Shown one piece after another: positions 56,101 to 64,000 of a DNA stretch of 64,000 nucleotides. Source of the DNA: Struthio camelus (lineage: Eukaryota > Chordata > Aves > Struthioniformes > Struthionidae); contig NC_090953.1 of the NCBI RefSeq assembly GCF_040807025.1, positions 379,501-443,500 of the forward strand, written 5' to 3'. Made by a program: the position numbers and the translations under genes. The first letter of the stretch is position 1; each line of letters starts with the position of its first letter. Below the pieces are notes generated by a model, which did no database searches, had not been told where the DNA came from, and saw only the letters and a program-made list of their open reading frames with translations.

Positions 56101-58060
56101 GCGGCTCGTCCCATCCCGTCCCGCCGGGACACCCAGCACCGCACGCTGCCCATCCTGTCCCGTCTGTCCTGCTGGGGCACCAAGCACTGCCCATCCCGTC
56201 CCGCCAGGGCGCTGAGCACCGCGCACCGTGCACCGCCCAACCCTCCCGTCCCGCCGGGGCGCCGCACTGCCCGTCCGGTCCGGTCCTGCCCTGCCCAGCG
56301 CACGCAGGCAGCGTGGCGCGGGGCCGGGTGGCGCGGCGGAGGCCCGCGGCGCAGCGGGGACGGCAGCCCCGCAGCGAGCTCCTGCGGCCCGGGGCCGGGC
56401 AGGGCTGGGTGCGCCCGGCGGGGCGGCGCGGCGGCCTGCTCCGTCCCCGCGGCTGGGCGTGCCGGCGGCTCCCCCGACTCACCACAGCAGGAGCTGCGGC
56501 AGGGTCCCTGCGGGCCGAGGGCGAGGGCCAGGGTGAGCGCGGCGGCCGCCGGAGCGCGGGCGCCCGGAGCCGCCGGAGCCGCTCACCTGCGGAGCAGCGC
56601 CCGTCGCCGTCCAGGCGCGGGACGCCCAGCGCCAGCGAGGCCTCCTGCACCAGGGCGCCCCGCACGCGGGACACCCTCCTCCAGAAGCGGCCGGAGGGCC
56701 TGCGGCCCGCGGCCCGCGCCGGCCTCTGCCGCGCCACCCCGCCGGGCTCCTCCGCCCCGGCCTCCCCCGCCGGCGCCCGGGACGGCTCCGGCTGCGGGGC
56801 CCGGGGGCCAGCGGGGTGCCCGTCCCGGGGGGCGCCAGGCTGCAGGGGGGCCAGCAGCCGCGCCAGCCCGCTGGGGCCGCCGCCGCCCCCGGGCCCTGCC
56901 AGCGCGCAGCGGGGGCTCTGCGGCCTGGCGCCCCTCGGGCCCCGCGCCCGGGCCAGGCTGCCGAGCAGCTGGCAGCGCGGCCGGGGCGCGGGGGGCCGCT
57001 CCGCGCCGGACAGGCTCCACGGCCCGCTCAGGAGGCCGAGGAGCGTGCCCCAGCGCCGGCCGCCCCGCAGCGAGAGCAGGAGGCGCTGCAGGCGCAGGAG
57101 GGTGGCGCGGGGCGGATGCCGCACGGGGCCCCCCGGCTCGCCCGCCCGCTCCGGGCGCCCCGGGAGCCTGGAGGTGCTGTGCAGGAAGCTGGGCAGCCCA
57201 TCTTCGCCCTGCCGGGCACCCCGCGGGGTCTGGGCGGGCCGCGCACCCGCCGCAGGCGGGACCCCCAAGGCCTCCAGGCCTGCAAGCGGGCTCTGCACCG
57301 GGGCTGGCATCTCCGCTGGCTGCCGCGCTCGGGCTTGCAGTGCGGCCAGGGCAGCGCTGCTCAAACACAGGCTGTCCCGGGACTCCAGGAAGGACACGGG
57401 GTCTTGGGGCATGGTGCCGTTCCCTCCCCAGGCAGCTCCTGCAGGGCAGCGGAGAGCTGGCTGGCACGCTGCACGGCGCAGCCCCCGCCAGCCCGCCCAG
57501 GGCGCCGCCGGGGCATCTGCCACGGGTGCCCCCTCCGCAGCTCCAGCAGCGGAGGCTCAGGATGGGCCCCTCGGCCTGCCCTGCAGCCCCACGCTGAGAG
57601 GCCTCGTCCCTCCAGGGCTCGGCAGAGCTCTCCCTTCCTCGCCGCGCGGGGCCGATGGCGTCGCCCAGCAGACCCTGCTCTTCGGGACCACCTCCAGCTC
57701 TGCGTGGCACTTCAGCACCCAAGACCGCCCGCCCGGTCCCCAGAGCTGCCCAGGCGCGCATCTCCCACGGGTGCCCCCAAGCTTGGGTCCAGCCTGGCCC
57801 GCGATGCCAGAACGCGCAGGGCAGCCCGCACCGCAGGAACGGGATTTCTGCCTCCGGGAGCTGGCGCCCGGGCTGCAGCCGCTCTGCAGCGTCCCGCTCC
57901 CGCGGAGGGCGCGGGGGCTGAGCGCCTGGGCACGACCCTGCCGCTCGCCTCCAGCCCAGCAGCGTCCGCGGGGCCTGCAGGGCTGCGCTCACTCACCGGG
58001 GCCGGGCGCCCACCGCAGCAGCAGAAGCAGCATCCAGGCGCAGGGAAGGCCAGTCCCCAT
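44191..58060 (-). CDS. STRC: STRC, stereocilin
   Basis: An extracellular protein of inner-ear hair cells that forms the horizontal top connectors between stereocilia and the links to the overlying membrane. I could trace 27 coding exons totalling 5208 bases (1735 residues; human is about 1775), all with GT/AG borders and consistent phases, and no stop or frameshift. The ATG at 58060 opens a signal peptide (MGTGLPCAWMLLLLLRWAPG). The rest is leucine-rich, alpha-helical repeat sequence of the stereocilin/otoancorin/mesothelin family. Conserved pieces include LLPHLPL, RSLVN, ACFLSPEELQ, VGMSC, WGPEIFTEIGT and SCADVRATFPAAWS. The last exon ends in a hydrophobic stretch (FTWALLLCLPRRVL) reminiscent of the human C-terminus. 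Otoancorin is the nearest alternative; the end-to-end match and the neighbours CKMT1 and CATSPER2 settle it. Confidence 0.95.
45024..45265. repeat. GGACAGC minisatellite and its flank, copy A, in STRC intron 25
   Basis: Short units related to CGGGACAGC / CCGGACAGC fill 45108-45265. The unit array and the unique-looking flank before it (45024-45175) are nearly identical to 48649-48802 in another STRC intron. Confidence 0.9.
46305..46988. repeat. C-rich minisatellite, about 20-bp unit, STRC intron 21
   Basis: About 34 imperfect units built from CCCCCCAGCCCAGCACAGAC fill the 839-base intron between the exons at 46189 and 47029. This produces long stop-free frames (Pro/Ser/Gln-rich on plus) that I do not regard as genes. 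Confidence 0.93.
47262..48225. repeat. 49-bp minisatellite, about 20 units, STRC intron 20
   Basis: Highly uniform head-to-tail units of 49 bases (landmark GGCCAATGCCGGGGGACGGC) fill most of the intron between the exons at 47198 and 48423. Some units have CACGGCGGGG or CACAGGGGACACGGGGTC variants in place of CACAGGGGGGACGGGGCC. Because 49 leaves remainder 1 on division by 3, the translation repeats every 49 residues. The frames of 872 and 1486 codons crossing here are artefacts. Confidence 0.96.
48649..48960. repeat. GGACAGC minisatellite and its flank, copy B, in STRC intron 19
   Basis: Units related to CGGGACAGC / CCGGACAGC at 48727-48960 are preceded by the same GC-rich flank (48649-48726) as copy A at 45024. 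The array ends against the exon at 48964. Confidence 0.9.
49925..50760. repeat. About 31-bp C-rich minisatellite, STRC intron 15
   Basis: About 25 units of CTGCACCCTGCCCCTGCCCAGGGCACCCACC, with shorter versions, fill the intron between the exons at 49853 and 50815. The open frames over it are repeat artefacts. Confidence 0.93.
52597..52990. repeat. 170-bp tandem duplication (two full copies plus a partial third), STRC intron 8
   Basis: Copies at 52597-52766 and 52767-52936 differ at only a few bases, and a partial third copy starts at 52937. Each copy itself contains smaller GGTGGCAGGTCCCAGTCC-like repeats. Confidence 0.92.
53051..58060 (-). other. STRC: STRC coding exons 1-8
   Basis: The exons are 57997-58060 (signal peptide), 56587-57438, 56483-56507 (only 25 bases), 54887-56015, 54501-54563, 54263-54382, 53569-53735 and 53051-53237. 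The second and fourth are unusually large (852 and 1129 bases) and carry most of the fast-evolving N-terminal half. The short third exon encodes TLPQLLL, equivalent to human LQQLLLW. Several N-glycosylation sequons (NVS, NRS, NFT, NSS, NAT) occur in exon 4, as expected of a secreted protein. The donor at 54263 is GTG|GTTAGA. Confidence 0.9.
53855..54235. repeat. About 23-bp minisatellite, STRC intron 6
   Basis: Units of about 23 bases built around GAGCTCTGCACCCCCC lie between the exons at 53735 and 54263, more regular toward 54235 and degenerating toward 53855. Confidence 0.9.
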
Positions 58061-59745
58061 TTCTGCGTCTTGCAGCCGGCAGGAGCCTCCGGCAGCCCCC
58101 TGCGGAGCTGCGGGCGATGAGGGAGCTTCAGCCGGACCGTGGGGACGAGCTGGGCACCACAAGCTCACCTGATGCCTTTCTGCAGCCCAGCCATTACCTG
58201 CACCTGGGAGGGATGAGCCCGACTCGGGCTCACCTTACACTTTCCGCTGGCAGAGAGGGAGGGACGTTCAGGGGGCCCAGGAGCAGGTGAACAACAGGGA
58301 CAGACAGAAGGGGCCCCACGGGGCTGGCTTTGCCCTGGCCAGAGCGGGCTGGCTGCTGCAGGGGTGCCCACGCCGCCCTGGCCCATCTCACCCCTCCGCA
58401 GACAGGGCTCCGGCTTCCCCCTCCGACAGAGGCGCCCCCGCGGACTCCCGCCCCATCATAGCACCCTCTCCCGGCCCCAGAGACCCCGCTGAGAGGGAGC
58501 CACCCCACAGGCGCACCCCGCTCCCTCCGCCCCGGCCCCGGCCCCGGCCCCGCGCCGTCCTGCTCACAGCGCTTCCGCCGCCCGGCAGCGCAGCAGAGCG
58601 CGCCTGGTGTCGCACCGGGCCGGACGCCGACAGCCCCCGTCTGCAGGGCTGTAACCCGAGGCCCGCGTGCCCGCCCGCCCCTCTGCCACAGACAATGCCC
58701 AGGCTATTGCATTATTGATGCTGCAAACCCGCCTGCTCCTTGCCTTGCACTGCACAATAACGGATGAGCTGAAACCGCTAGGTCTCAGCGGCCCCTGCCT
58801 GTGCCAAGGAGCCAGGCTGGGCTGGCTGGGCAGCGGCCGGCACGAGCTGCCCAGGTGCCCGGCTGAGCCCCGCCGGGCGTAAACCTCTCCCTGGGTGCTG
58901 CCGCGGGGGCTCAGCAGACCCCCTGTCCCCAGCCGACCCCCTGCCAGGGCACGTCCCCTCCGCCCAGCCTCAGTCGGGTCAGCTGCTGCGCGGGCGGCAA
59001 CGGAGCAGCCCCCTTGGGCTGAGCCTCTGCAACGCGGCCGGCGCGGCAGCCTGGGCCTTCCCTGCCGGGCGCTGCAGCTCCTGCTTCCCGCCGGCGCATC
59101 CCTGTCCCTGTCCCTGTCCTTGTCCTCACCCCGGCCCGGCCAGCCCCAGCCCACAACCCTAGAGCTGCTGGGCACCACCGCGGGATGCAGCGCCCGGCTC
59201 GGCCCTGGCCAGCGCCACGCTGCCCCACTCCCTGCTCCCCGCTGCCCGTGGGGGCTGGCGGCGGCAGCGGCTGCTGCCAGGCCGGCCGCGAGCGGCGGCT
59301 GCCCGGGGCTCGCGGTCACTCGAGGGCGCCCGGTGCCACCGCCTCCGCCGCGACTCCCGGGCTGAGCCCCGGCGGGGCCCCGAGCTGCCCCGGCCCATGC
59401 CGTGGCCGTGCTCCCGGGGGGAGGTCGGGGTCGGGGCCGGGCCGGGCGGGCGGGCGGGGACGGGCGGGGACGGGGCGGGAGTGGGAAGGAGCGGACCAGG
59501 GCGGGCGGGGATGGGGCGGGAGTGGGACGGAGCGGAGCGGGCGGGCGCCGCCGCGCTGCCCCACGGCCGCGGAGGGCGCTGCGGCGCTGCGGGACACGCA
59601 GGGAGCGGGCAGCTCTGGGTTCACGGGTGTCCGTTTCCCACGAGACCCCGGGGCGGTGCTGCGCAATCAGAGGGACGGGAGGCTGCGCGTTTCTGTCTCT
59701 CCCTTTCGTTTTGCGCTATGTCCCGAGTCCTTCCAGCGTCGCTCC
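58061..59745 (-). other. STRC upstream region / intergenic to CATSPER2
   Basis: This stretch of 1.7 kb lies between the STRC ATG and the CATSPER2 stop codon and must hold the STRC promoter and 5' UTR and the CATSPER2 3' UTR. I see no canonical AATAAA on the minus strand after the CATSPER2 stop, and no convincing TATA box for STRC. Plus-strand GC-rich sequence at 59380-59560 has GGGGACGGGCGGG repeats. No other gene is visible. Confidence 0.5.
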
Positions 59746-62700
59746 TCACTTGTTCTCCAGGTTCATCAGTGTCAAGACTGCAAGGAAGAGCAGAACTTGT
59801 TACGTTTCCTGCTAGTGAAATTGTGGTGATTTCCAGCAGCACAGGTTAGACTAGCTGCGCAGCAGAGCAAAGTCCTGTAAAATAAGAGCCAGTCCTACTG
59901 TGCCCAGGATGGTTGCAGCACGCAGCGGGGTCTTGGTCTGCACACTTCGCTCAGCTCTGCAGTGACCTGGTCACTGCATGGGGCTGGACAAGCACGAGGT
60001 GGGAGGCAGAAAGCGGAGCTGACCAGACTCCACAGACCGGCAGCTCAGGTTAAACGGTGTGTTGCTGAAATGTGTGGAGCTACGCAGGAAAGACCACAGG
60101 ACAAGGGATTCACCTGGGTGCACAAAGGAGCTGGGCAGCTGGCAAACAGAATTCGGTAGAGGTCAGCCCACACCTAGGCTGGAGCTGTGCAAGGTGTGCA
60201 AGAGCGTGGTGCACATGTGGACAGTGGTGGGGCTGGATGGAGGGAGCAGCACTGGGCTCCTGTAGGACCCTGCGCTACAGGAGACTGCTGCCGGGGCGGC
60301 CATGCAGCCTCGGTCTGGCAGGAGGGAGCGCACACTAACCAGCAGACTTCTGCAGCTTCTTGCGATCCTCCAGGTTATATTGCAACTGCTCCAGCAGCTC
60401 CAAGTAACGGAAGAGAGAATCACGAGGCCAGACTACTTGTACATCTTCATTTTCATCAATCAGTCCCTGCAGGTTCTCGTGGATATATGTCTCCCAGTCC
60501 ACTGATGGAGGCAAGGCCTCAGTATCAGGGCTTGCAGAAGCCCTGTTCCCCTCTCCGTAAGAACAGCCCCCTACTTTGTCCTGCTTCGGCCTTCTTTCAG
60601 CCCTTTGCGAGTGGTGCAGACCCTCCCCCTCCCGTTACTCGAGGAAGAATGTGGGCTGTCTCTCTGGTCTCCCTCAGGTCTCCTGCCCAGGTTCAAGGTG
60701 TGGGGGCAGCAAGACTCACAGTCCTTGGGCAGGAAGCCCTTCGTGACTTGCTCTGCTGGCAGCTTGAGTTCAGAGCTCTTGGACACAGAGGGGGCTTTTT
60801 TGCCCTGCTCTGCCTCTAGGTCCTGTAACCTGCTACAGAAAGGAAACCCACAGGTGAGCGCTGGCCCTGGTGGACCTCTAGCCATGTTCCTCCACCACCT
60901 GGCTTCTGTATTTGGATCTGAGCTATGACAAACCTAGCCTATCTGGCAAATCTGCTCTGTTTCTGAAGTGGGGAAGGGGAAGAGCATTATCAGACATGGC
61001 TGGCACAGGGCTGGCTCTTTCTCCTGTTCCTGGGGACAATCACACAGGGAGGAGCCCTGGTCCCTACTGTTCCTGTACAGGTCCAGGATGTCCACACTCA
61101 CCTGGCAGAGCCTCTGGGTGAGCTCTTGAGGCCTGTGCAGGACTGGCTGTGTCTCCTGCAGAGCAAAAGGGAGGAGAGCACCACTAGGCAAAGATCTTCC
61201 TTGTGCTGCAGCATCCACGTGCTGTGGGAAGCGTTTTTTGGCAGGAGATATGATGGGATGTTCTCATGTCTACCTCTCTCTAATTTGCATTTTAAATAAA
61301 TCCACTTGTTTCTGGGTTTCTATCTGCTGCACTTCTTCGATCTGCTCGCTCCGGATGGTTTGGAAATTACTCACTGGGAAGTAAAGTGATGAGTGCTGAG
61401 TAGAGGGTCTTGGCAACACGGAGGGAAGGGAACTTGGATTTGTGGACTTTCCCTAGGCTGCTCTGCCCGTGAGGAGTCCGCTTGGAAGGGGCTGTGTGCT
61501 GTGCCCATTGCCTACATTGCTACTGTGTACCCCAGAGAACTTGCCGGGGGGGAGGGGGGAGCTCCCCAGCTCCTACAAAGGGAGAGAAACCACAGCTGGG
61601 CACTGGTCTCCAGGCTCTCTCTCTGTGAGAGATCCCAGGTTGAAGTGAACAAGGGAGTCAGGCATGGTACCCTGCTCCTCTTTTAATACTCTTTTGTTGG
61701 TCCCTTGTCCCATTGGAACTAGCAGTGCTCGCTGTAGGAAAGGGCAGCACCCACCTCCCCTGTCCAAAGTCAGGTGCTGCCCTTGCGAGGGAGCAGGAAT
61801 GGGCCTTGCTGGTGTTTAGACAAAAAAGCACTGTGTGAGCTGTTTGGGGGGCCCTGCAGAAGGAGGTTGACGGCTGGGCCTGGCCCAGTGCTCACCCATG
61901 ATGGCTACAATGATGTTCTTGAAGAGGAAGGACCCGATCAGCAGCCAGAGGATGATGTAGGTCCCGCTGATGAACTTGTTCATATTGGGGATCTTCCAGG
62001 TGTCCTGGAGCAGGTCATACCAGTGGTCCATGGTGAAGAGGATGAAGACAGTCACCACTGCATTGGAAAAGCTGCTGCAGACAGAGAACGGCTCTGTCAG
62101 GTGTGGTCTCTGTGTTCTCCTGCCCATCAGCTGTGTGAGCTGGGGCAGGGTGAAGCACATTCCTGAAGAGCCTGGCTGCCATCCCGGTCCACGTGCAGTG
62201 TGCCCTGCCTTGTGCGCCCCGCTGCCCTGCTGCCTAGCTGCTCTGGACTTCGCCCAGCCTGGGTGCAGGAGAGTCTCTGTGGGTATTTTAGGATACAAGT
62301 GTTATGTGCTTCTGGATGGGGTGCTGGGCGTGGCAGGGCTCTATCGGACCATCAGAGATCTCATGGGGGCTAGAACCTATCCTTGTGGTGGAAGCCAGAG
62401 CACAAGATGGCAGTGGAAGTTGTGGGGTTTTCCCCTCAGTCATAAAGTACTGGTTTCCCTCCCCAGCATCACACTGCCCTGCACCCACTGGCATCCCACA
62501 TACATGTGGCAGCTCTAATCAGCACTTTGGGCAGCCTGAGCCGCAGCAGCAGCCCTGTCTCCCTATACACACTGCTAGAGCATGGATTGGGCTGGGGAGG
62601 AGATGGCCGAGATGTGCGGCACTAGGATGGTGCCAGTGCCTGGTATCAATATCGCATGTTGGAGAAAGCAGCTACAGGAGCCCAGGGCAGCAGGCAGAGA

Positions 62701-64000
62701 AGATGTTGCGAGGTGGAGGCTGGGCACTGAGCCTGCACGACAGAGGCACTTTACCTGAAGTAGTCCTTGTAGTTTCGATCTGCATAGTGCGAGTGAGTGT
62801 AGTTCTCAAAGAAGAAGACACCAGAGACAGCAAACACGTAGAAGAAAACGAGCAGGAACAGGAGGATGTAGGTCATGGCCTGGGATGGGGTAGAGGCAAG
62901 GCTGTCAGGACAGGCAGTGTTGGCACTTAGCAGGGAAGGGCAGAACATCGGGGTGCTGCTGCACTGGGGGACGGTGGCTGTTCCTGGGTGCCAGGAGTCA
63001 GCCCGGAGCATTTGGGCTCTGGGGAGTACTCGGGCAGGGGCAGGAAGAGGGTTGCAGTGGGTGAAGGCAGGTGTTGGCTGTGCGGTAGGGTACAGGTGTG
63101 ACATGCTCTGCTGGGAAACGAGCTGCAGTAGATATGTGGCACAGCAGTGGCTTTCCCACTGCCATTGTATCCCAGGCCCACCTTCAAGGCCTTTGCTATG
63201 GCCATGATGATCCGCCGGACCTGCTGGAACCTGCAGAACAGCTTTAAGGAGCGGAGGATGCGGAAGACACGGCGGACTCTCTTGGAGACAGACTCTTCTG
63301 CGATGTGGAAGAGGTACAAGAACTCGGGGATGAGTGACTGCAGCCAGGAAACAGCGTGGAGGTCTCAAACCTGATAGCCAGGCCAAGGTAGCCCTCTGCC
63401 CCCACGGCCACCCCATGCTGCAGCAGTCCAGCCATCTTCCCACACTATTGGGGAGCTGGCAGCCCCAGCCTGTGACGAAAGCCCCTGGCCCAGATGACGG
63501 AGGAAGGAGGGTCTGCACCGGCTGTCCAGAAACCATGAGTCAGACCCAGAAGGATAAGACATCAGCTCCATGAGTGTCCAGGCTGTCTAGTTTTGGCCTG
63601 GGGTAGCCCCATTTTCCAACCTCCAATTTTTTGCACCAGTGGAAGCAGACCTCTTGTAAACTGGTGGCTCCAGAGGCAGGTGCTGGGGAGGGCTCAGACA
63701 GCTGGAGAGCTGGCAGAGCGGCACTGAGCCGAGCCAGGCAGGAGAGCGTGGCATGGGTCTGAGCAGCCCGGAGCGTGCAGCAGGAACATCGCTGGCAGGA
63801 GCAGCCAGAGCCTATCTGTGGGATTTCCAGGGCAGCGAAGGACCCCCACCCCACCCCACCCCACCCCACGTTGTGCCCTAGCTCTAGGGTAGGCAGCTGA
63901 TGCCACCTCCAGGGACTCACGGTGCTGCTCTGGGGCTCGCCCAGGGGCTCTTACCACAAAGGTGATAGTGAAGTCGAAGATGTTCCACCCACTCTTCCAA
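59746..64000 (-). CDS. CATSPER2: CATSPER2, sperm cation channel subunit 2 (5' part off window)
   Basis: A pore-forming subunit of the CatSper calcium channel of the sperm flagellum, needed for hyperactivated motility. The nine coding exons are 63955-64000 (continuing off the right edge), 63182-63337, 62755-62879, 61896-62071, 61274-61373, 61102-61155, 60720-60829, 60340-60501 and 59746-59777 (stop TGA). Borders are GT/AG, phases agree throughout, and no stop interrupts the frame. In order one sees WKSGWNIFDF (S2-S3), an S4 helix with regular Arg/Lys (KRVRRVFRILRSLKLF), S5, the pore with the CatSper filter TMDHW (62020-62034), S6 (ILWLLIGSFLFKNIIVAIM), and a cytoplasmic tail with DWETYIHENL and PRDSLFRYLELLEQLQYNLE. 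The end, LTLMNLENK, matches human LMNLEDK. CATSPER1, 3 and 4 are excluded by the tail. The part between S6 and DWET is shorter than I recall in the human protein. Confidence 0.94.

Noticed and set aside
53603..57523. A single 1306-codon minus-strand frame
   Set aside because: It joins several true STRC exons to the introns between them because GC-rich introns lack stops. Splice sites and homology show it must be cut into exons.

Overview
This is vertebrate nuclear DNA, with four split genes whose exons can be read through canonical splice sites. I think it is a sauropsid and most likely a bird. A CR1 LINE with a bird-type 3' end lies at the left edge and older CR1 pieces lie in the introns. 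The CKMT1 N-terminus is very like the chicken protein as I remember it. Introns are short, and the right half is extremely GC-rich and full of minisatellites, as on avian microchromosomes. A turtle or crocodilian cannot be excluded from sequence alone.

Layout. (1) 1-33.1 kb, minus strand: PPIP5K1, an inositol pyrophosphate kinase. Its 5' exon is near 33.1 kb, 24 coding exons lie between 27.6 and 1.6 kb, and its last exons are beyond the left edge. Its introns are moderately AT-rich and hold CR1 fragments. (2) 32.7-35.3 kb: a CpG-island region between the divergent PPIP5K1 and CKMT1 starts. It carries a CCAAT box, a GC box, two RFX-type X-boxes and a 1.4 kb heptamer tandem array. (3) 35.3-43.7 kb, plus strand: CKMT1, ubiquitous mitochondrial creatine kinase, with 9 coding exons and a complete 417-residue frame. 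(4) 44.2-58.1 kb, minus strand: STRC (stereocilin), with 27 coding exons and a complete frame of about 1735 residues. Its introns are filled with different GC-rich minisatellites. (5) 59.7-64.0 kb, minus strand: CATSPER2, the 3' nine coding exons, from the S2-S3 region to the stop codon. The 5' exons lie beyond the right edge.

The order and orientations (PPIP5K1-, CKMT1+, STRC-, CATSPER2-) match the human 15q15.3 deafness-infertility locus. The genes do not form one pathway. PPIP5K1 makes inositol pyrophosphates, CKMT1 buffers mitochondrial ATP as phosphocreatine, STRC is an extracellular protein of inner-ear hair bundles, and CATSPER2 is a pore subunit of the sperm calcium channel.

The most interesting point is that CATSPER2 looks intact: reading frame, splice phases, S4 charges and TMDHW pore motif are all kept. 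CatSper genes have been reported as lost in birds, so this locus is either an exception or evidence that the organism is not a bird. The long open frames at 32.5-35.5 kb and 45.3-53 kb are by-products of stop-free GC-rich repeats and are not annotated as genes.
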